Source: Oasisia sp. SBJ-2009 (lineage: Eukaryota > Annelida > Polychaeta > Sabellida > Siboglinidae). Taken from it: DNA of 64,000 bases. Numbering within the stretch: the first letter of the stretch is position 1; every line of letters begins with the position of its first letter. Below are positions 60,360 to 64,000 of the stretch, piece by piece. The notes beneath the pieces were generated by a model. It had not been told where the DNA came from and ran no database searches. It saw only the letters and a program-made list of their open reading frames with translations. A program made the position numbers and the translations under genes. Location of the stretch: NCBI GenBank assembly GCA_964017155.1, contig OZ024862.1, forward strand, positions 24,955,013-25,019,012, written 5' to 3'.

Positions 60360-61330
60360 AATACTTAGTTATCGATTCGAAATCCAAGATGATAGCCACA
60401 CAAAGTCTGTCACACATGAAAATTATATCGTTGTTATAAATTTAACAGAAGGAAGATGTTAGTGTTTATTGAGGGGTTGGTTTTCCGGTATGCACTAAAT
60501 ATATTTTGACATAAAGACATATGCATCTCAAGACATTTTCAAAATTATATTAGTTATCGGAATCCAAGATGGCCGCTACCCAAAGTCTTTACAACATGAA
60601 CACATGTATAACGTTTTACAAAAATGTAGTAGAAGGGCGATTGTTGTGCCAATTGTACTTTTAGGTATGCATGATACATTGGTAACATCTAAAAAATCCT
60701 TTTTGAAATTGTTTTAGATATTGAACACCAGTATGGCCGTTCGAGACTGTGGCCGAAATCATGATGGCTGAGTAGTCCTAATGAATTATGTGATATGCTT
60801 TGCACGACAGCGATGTTCCACTGGGTCAAAATTTTGCTGTGGCTTGCGGGACGGTATCGGCAAGGGTCAGGCTTTGAGGATGCTCTAATTGAGGCGGGAA
60901 TATTTAGTAAACCAAAGTTGAACTCAATCTTGGAAGGTTGTTGTTCTATTTGCTCCTTCCATGGAATAGCGATGGTTGACGTGGGAGGCATTATGGCAGT
61001 GGTTGATGTAGAGTGGTCGTAGGGTCATATGGTGGCATGTGCGACAGAGGTATAGAAGCATCTCGACGAGAAGATGACGTCATAGTTGAATTTCCAGAAC
61101 TTGTTGCTCAATCTTCAAAGCTTCAGCATGTACTCAACATGTGCCGTGCGAAGTCTGAAATGTGTCAGTATTTGTAACTGTTTCAACACATATCTGTCAT
61201 CATTAAGCATGTCATCAGATAGGGAATGAAATGTCGTTCTACACATGGCTTCCGTATACAAATCTCGTTCAATCACCATGGAGATTGACTGTCTCTTTTA
61301 CCTCGGTTACGGCGGCTAATTATATCTGAA
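60360..61330 (+). pseudogene. Orphan repeat-family protein fragment in right arm
   Basis: 60,795-61,022 encodes TTAMFHWVKILLWLAGRYRQ, FEDALIEAGIFSKPKLNSIL and FHGIAMV, the inverted partner of the left-arm fragment. CCAAGATG units precede it at 60,385 and 60,565. Confidence 0.5.
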
Positions 61331-61898
61331 AATGACGAAATATCTAGAAGCAACACAACCTGATGTCATTCGGCGCTTCATCAACGGCCATTTATTTTGG
61401 AATGGTCATGTTTTCGGCTATTTTAATGTCATTATAGCATATATCGCGGTTTCGCGCAGCGGCATTTTGAGAGACCAAATCAAAACAACGGCATAACACC
61501 TGTAAAAAGGTGAAATCGTCGTATAATGAGAGACTCTCAACATACATGTGGCTTCACCAGCTATTATCAGGACTCTGCTGTACAATAGTATACACTAATA
61601 TAATGAAACTATAACAGTCACAATCTACCGGATATATATAAAATGTAACATTATACAAAACCATGACATACACATATGACATAATGTATATGACAGATAG
61701 GTATTATCAGTGACTGGCATTATAACAATCAATAAGTAATAATAAGATGGATACATGGATCACTTATAGTCATCTGTATAGGTAGGATAACATTATAGCA
61801 TACCTGTAAAAAGGTGTAATCATCTTTTAACGAGCGCCCCTCAATATACATGTGGTTTCAGCAGCCAGTATCAGGACTCTGCCATGTTGACCTTTACC

Positions 61899-64000
61899 AT
61901 GTGCTAGCTGAGATATCAATTATACCTGTTTATGAAATAGTTGCTATACAGTGGCAGCTCTAAGACTACACTAGTCGTTACTGTTGTACCTGTTACAAAT
62001 ATATGAAGCTGAACAAATCGATACTGATATCATCGAATAGTGAAGTGGGCATTGTGGATCTTTTTCAGGGATATGACGAATGATGTATCAATGAATCACA
62101 GCTACCAAAAAATCAAATAAATACCCAAAAAGGATCAGTAAATGAAAATGTTGCAACACTTCTGAGTAAGATAGTTTATGAAAGATAGAGGAAATCCTTA
62201 CATCATGGAGGCTCCAGGCATCAAGCTGCACAACCTCATTTACAAGCAGTTGGCAGATGATAAAATGGCATCACGGCTGTTTCAAGTGAAAGAGAATGGC
62301 GAACGATTGATCAAAGAGTCAAGAAAGAGCAGTTCTTTCAGAAGTCCGTGACCATACCAAAACGAAACCTGCCGAAAACAGGCAGAAAGCCAACTCTTTC
62401 GATGACCACAACACCTGTGTGGGACACAGATGATGATAGCGTTTGTTCAGCCGACACTGAGATTGTGAAAGAACAGGCCATGGCACTCGATTCTATATAT
62501 GCCCATGATATCATCTCCATTTCGATAATAAGTGAGGGAGAAGTCCCTTTGAAACCTGATGGGAGCGCACCGATTGCTGATCAGGCGAAATATATAATGG
62601 ATGATAGCATGATTTTCCTGTGACATATCTGTTATATTATACCGCGTGTCTAAAATATGGCAATGTCCAAACTTGTAGACCGTTGAACATTCGGTCGCGC
62701 AACCTGTTGTGTTTTGTCTCCAGGACCCGTCTCCACATCGTATTTTATAGCTATCCATATTTATTAACATTGGGGAAAGGCTCCGTTAATTTGGCAGATG
62801 GATTGTGCTGATCACTGAGATAATTGCAGATGTTTCCATACCGCAGCAGGTTGACAAGTTATGGTCATCGCCGATCAACAAAAACAAATTGTGCCACTTG
62901 CACGCCAGCTGGTATCAACACCTGAACTGGTGTAGCTGACCTTCCTGCTTAGCAGATGCACGACAGATGAGCACAGTTGCTGCACGGTCGTCATATCCGG
63001 TGATACAGGCAGAGTAGTGCGCTTACGTCCCTGTATATGTCAATTGCGAGAAAGAGGCTTCAAGCACTGTAGGTAGACATTTGGCTCCGATGAGCATTGG
63101 CGTCATCTGCCACTGCATGTTCCCGCAGATAAGGTGGGAGGGGACTGAGCCGAGTCATGGTGAAGACGAATGATTTACTCAGTAAGATTGGCACAAACAG
63201 GTTCCTCTATCGTGGCACCTACATATGTTTCTAGTCGATGTTGCCGAGTAAAAGCAATTAATTGAAGAGGTAGTTCAGAGGGCTGAAGAATATCGCTTTC
63301 ATGTGTGTATTGGAATTCCAAGCCAGAACATCGGCCCTTCAACAAGTTTCGAGTGGAATGCCATATCGGAGCTAGGACGACGAAGTCCCTGGAAGCATAT
63401 GAAACAAAGTTCACTATGTTGCATTCGACTGAAGAAATGAATGCTGGAAAAGCGAGGGTTTGCGTCAACATTGTTGTTGGGTGTTTCGTGTATCGAGCGG
63501 AGCAAAATGTCTAAATGTGTTTGTGGCTCACTGTGATGCAATCGACTAAAAGAATGACGGCTGAAACATGCCAAATCAAACCAAATCCATTTAATGTAAA
63601 ACAATTATTCAAGCAAATGTAGGGTCAACGTTTGAAGAAAACACTTTGAAATAAAATGAGTCGTGTAATCGATGGCAACTGTTTGCAATACATTATGTAC
63701 ACGTATCGCACAGTCGTCAATTACTAACATATTTATATGACTTTGGTAAAGGATTACCGCATTGTAAATTGTTATATTACATAATTTCACAAATGTACCA
63801 CGAGGCGTCAATGGAAGTTATGTTGTGAATTGGTTTCTGCTTTGTCTGAATTGGCAGAATATGACTAGGAATCCAGTTTTATACGTATAATAAAGTTAGG
63901 AATTAATCACTGGTAAATAGGCAAATCGTACTCGAAAACGTCAATAGTCTATCATGCTAAACATCAGTTTTAAAATGTTCGAGAGAAGAATGTAATAAAA
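61899..64000. other. Right flank without confidently recognised gene
   Basis: Short plus-strand frame 62,348-62,623 (KRNLPKTGRKPTLSMTTTPV, acidic centre) may be another orphan-family remnant, but I cannot place it. No astacin exon following first exon D was found here. Confidence 0.3.

Larger units (their letters stand above)
58456..61898. repeat. Right arm of large inverted duplication
   Basis: The same landmarks in inverse order, ending ACTCTGCCATGTTGACCTTT at about 61,898. It carries a LINE 3' end (58,959-59,466) that the left arm lacks. The two arms have clearly diverged, so the duplication is not very recent or homogenised. Confidence 0.85.

Noticed and set aside
62447..62770. 107-codon minus-strand ORF with several Cys
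   Set aside because: No domain, no paralogue, no splice context; overlaps another open frame on the plus strand.

Overview
This is a repeat-rich, AT-rich animal nuclear window. Its coding content is in short phase-compatible exons separated by long introns, and most of its other recognisable sequence is retrotransposons and simple repeats. The mix (CR1-, RTE- and jockey-group LINEs, a Penelope-like remnant, tRNA-derived SINEs, long microsatellites, secreted astacin/EGF/CUB/vWA/MAM modules) suggests a marine invertebrate, perhaps a lophotrochozoan; the phylum cannot be fixed from sequence alone.

The genic core is two tandem copies, both on the minus strand, of a secreted astacin-family zinc metalloproteinase. 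Gene A runs from a signal-peptide exon at 18,027 down to a CUB exon ending at 4,094 and then leaves the window on the left. Gene B runs from 50,819 down to a stop at 27,017. Splice phases agree from exon to exon. They give signal peptide, propeptide with a polybasic cleavage site, astacin domain (HExxHxxGxxHE plus Met-turn), EGF-like and CUB in both genes; gene B then continues into a vWA domain and, as I infer, a MAM domain. Gene A is open over every visible exon. Gene B has a 5-bp deletion just after the cleavage site and a full-length RTE-type LINE with an intact 1,043-codon ORF inserted inside its first MAM exon (13-bp target-site duplication). It looks like a recently broken duplicate. 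The left edge (1-300) matches 38,220-38,480 of copy B, so the vWA part of gene A should lie just outside the window.

Layout. 1-3.4 kb: Penelope-like and CR1 remnants. 4-18 kb: gene A, its introns holding SINE, foldback, MITE and LINE insertions and (CGAA)n, (CACACG)n and (TA)n tracts. 18-27 kb: intergenic, with a decayed element encoding an orphan invertebrate protein family between long inverted repeats (19.1-22.3 kb), LINE pieces and a composite inverted-repeat element. 27-51 kb: gene B, including the inserted LINE (31.4-35.0 kb), a 1.6-kb composite satellite (35.4-37.1 kb), an RTE fragment, a second orphan-family remnant and a (GACC)n tract. 51.5-61.9 kb: a large inverted duplication with arms of about 4.1 and 3.4 kb around a 2.85-kb spacer. 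Each arm carries a TATA promoter plus an astacin-type signal-peptide first exon pointing outward; the left one has lost its ATG. 62-64 kb: nothing confidently recognised.

The most notable observations are the astacin-EGF-CUB-vWA-MAM architecture with a degenerate MIDAS in the vWA, the exonic LINE insertion, the palindrome with two outward first exons, and the orphan repeat-encoded protein family with inverted-repeat termini. All calls were made by eye; family names rest on recognised motifs and not on database searches.
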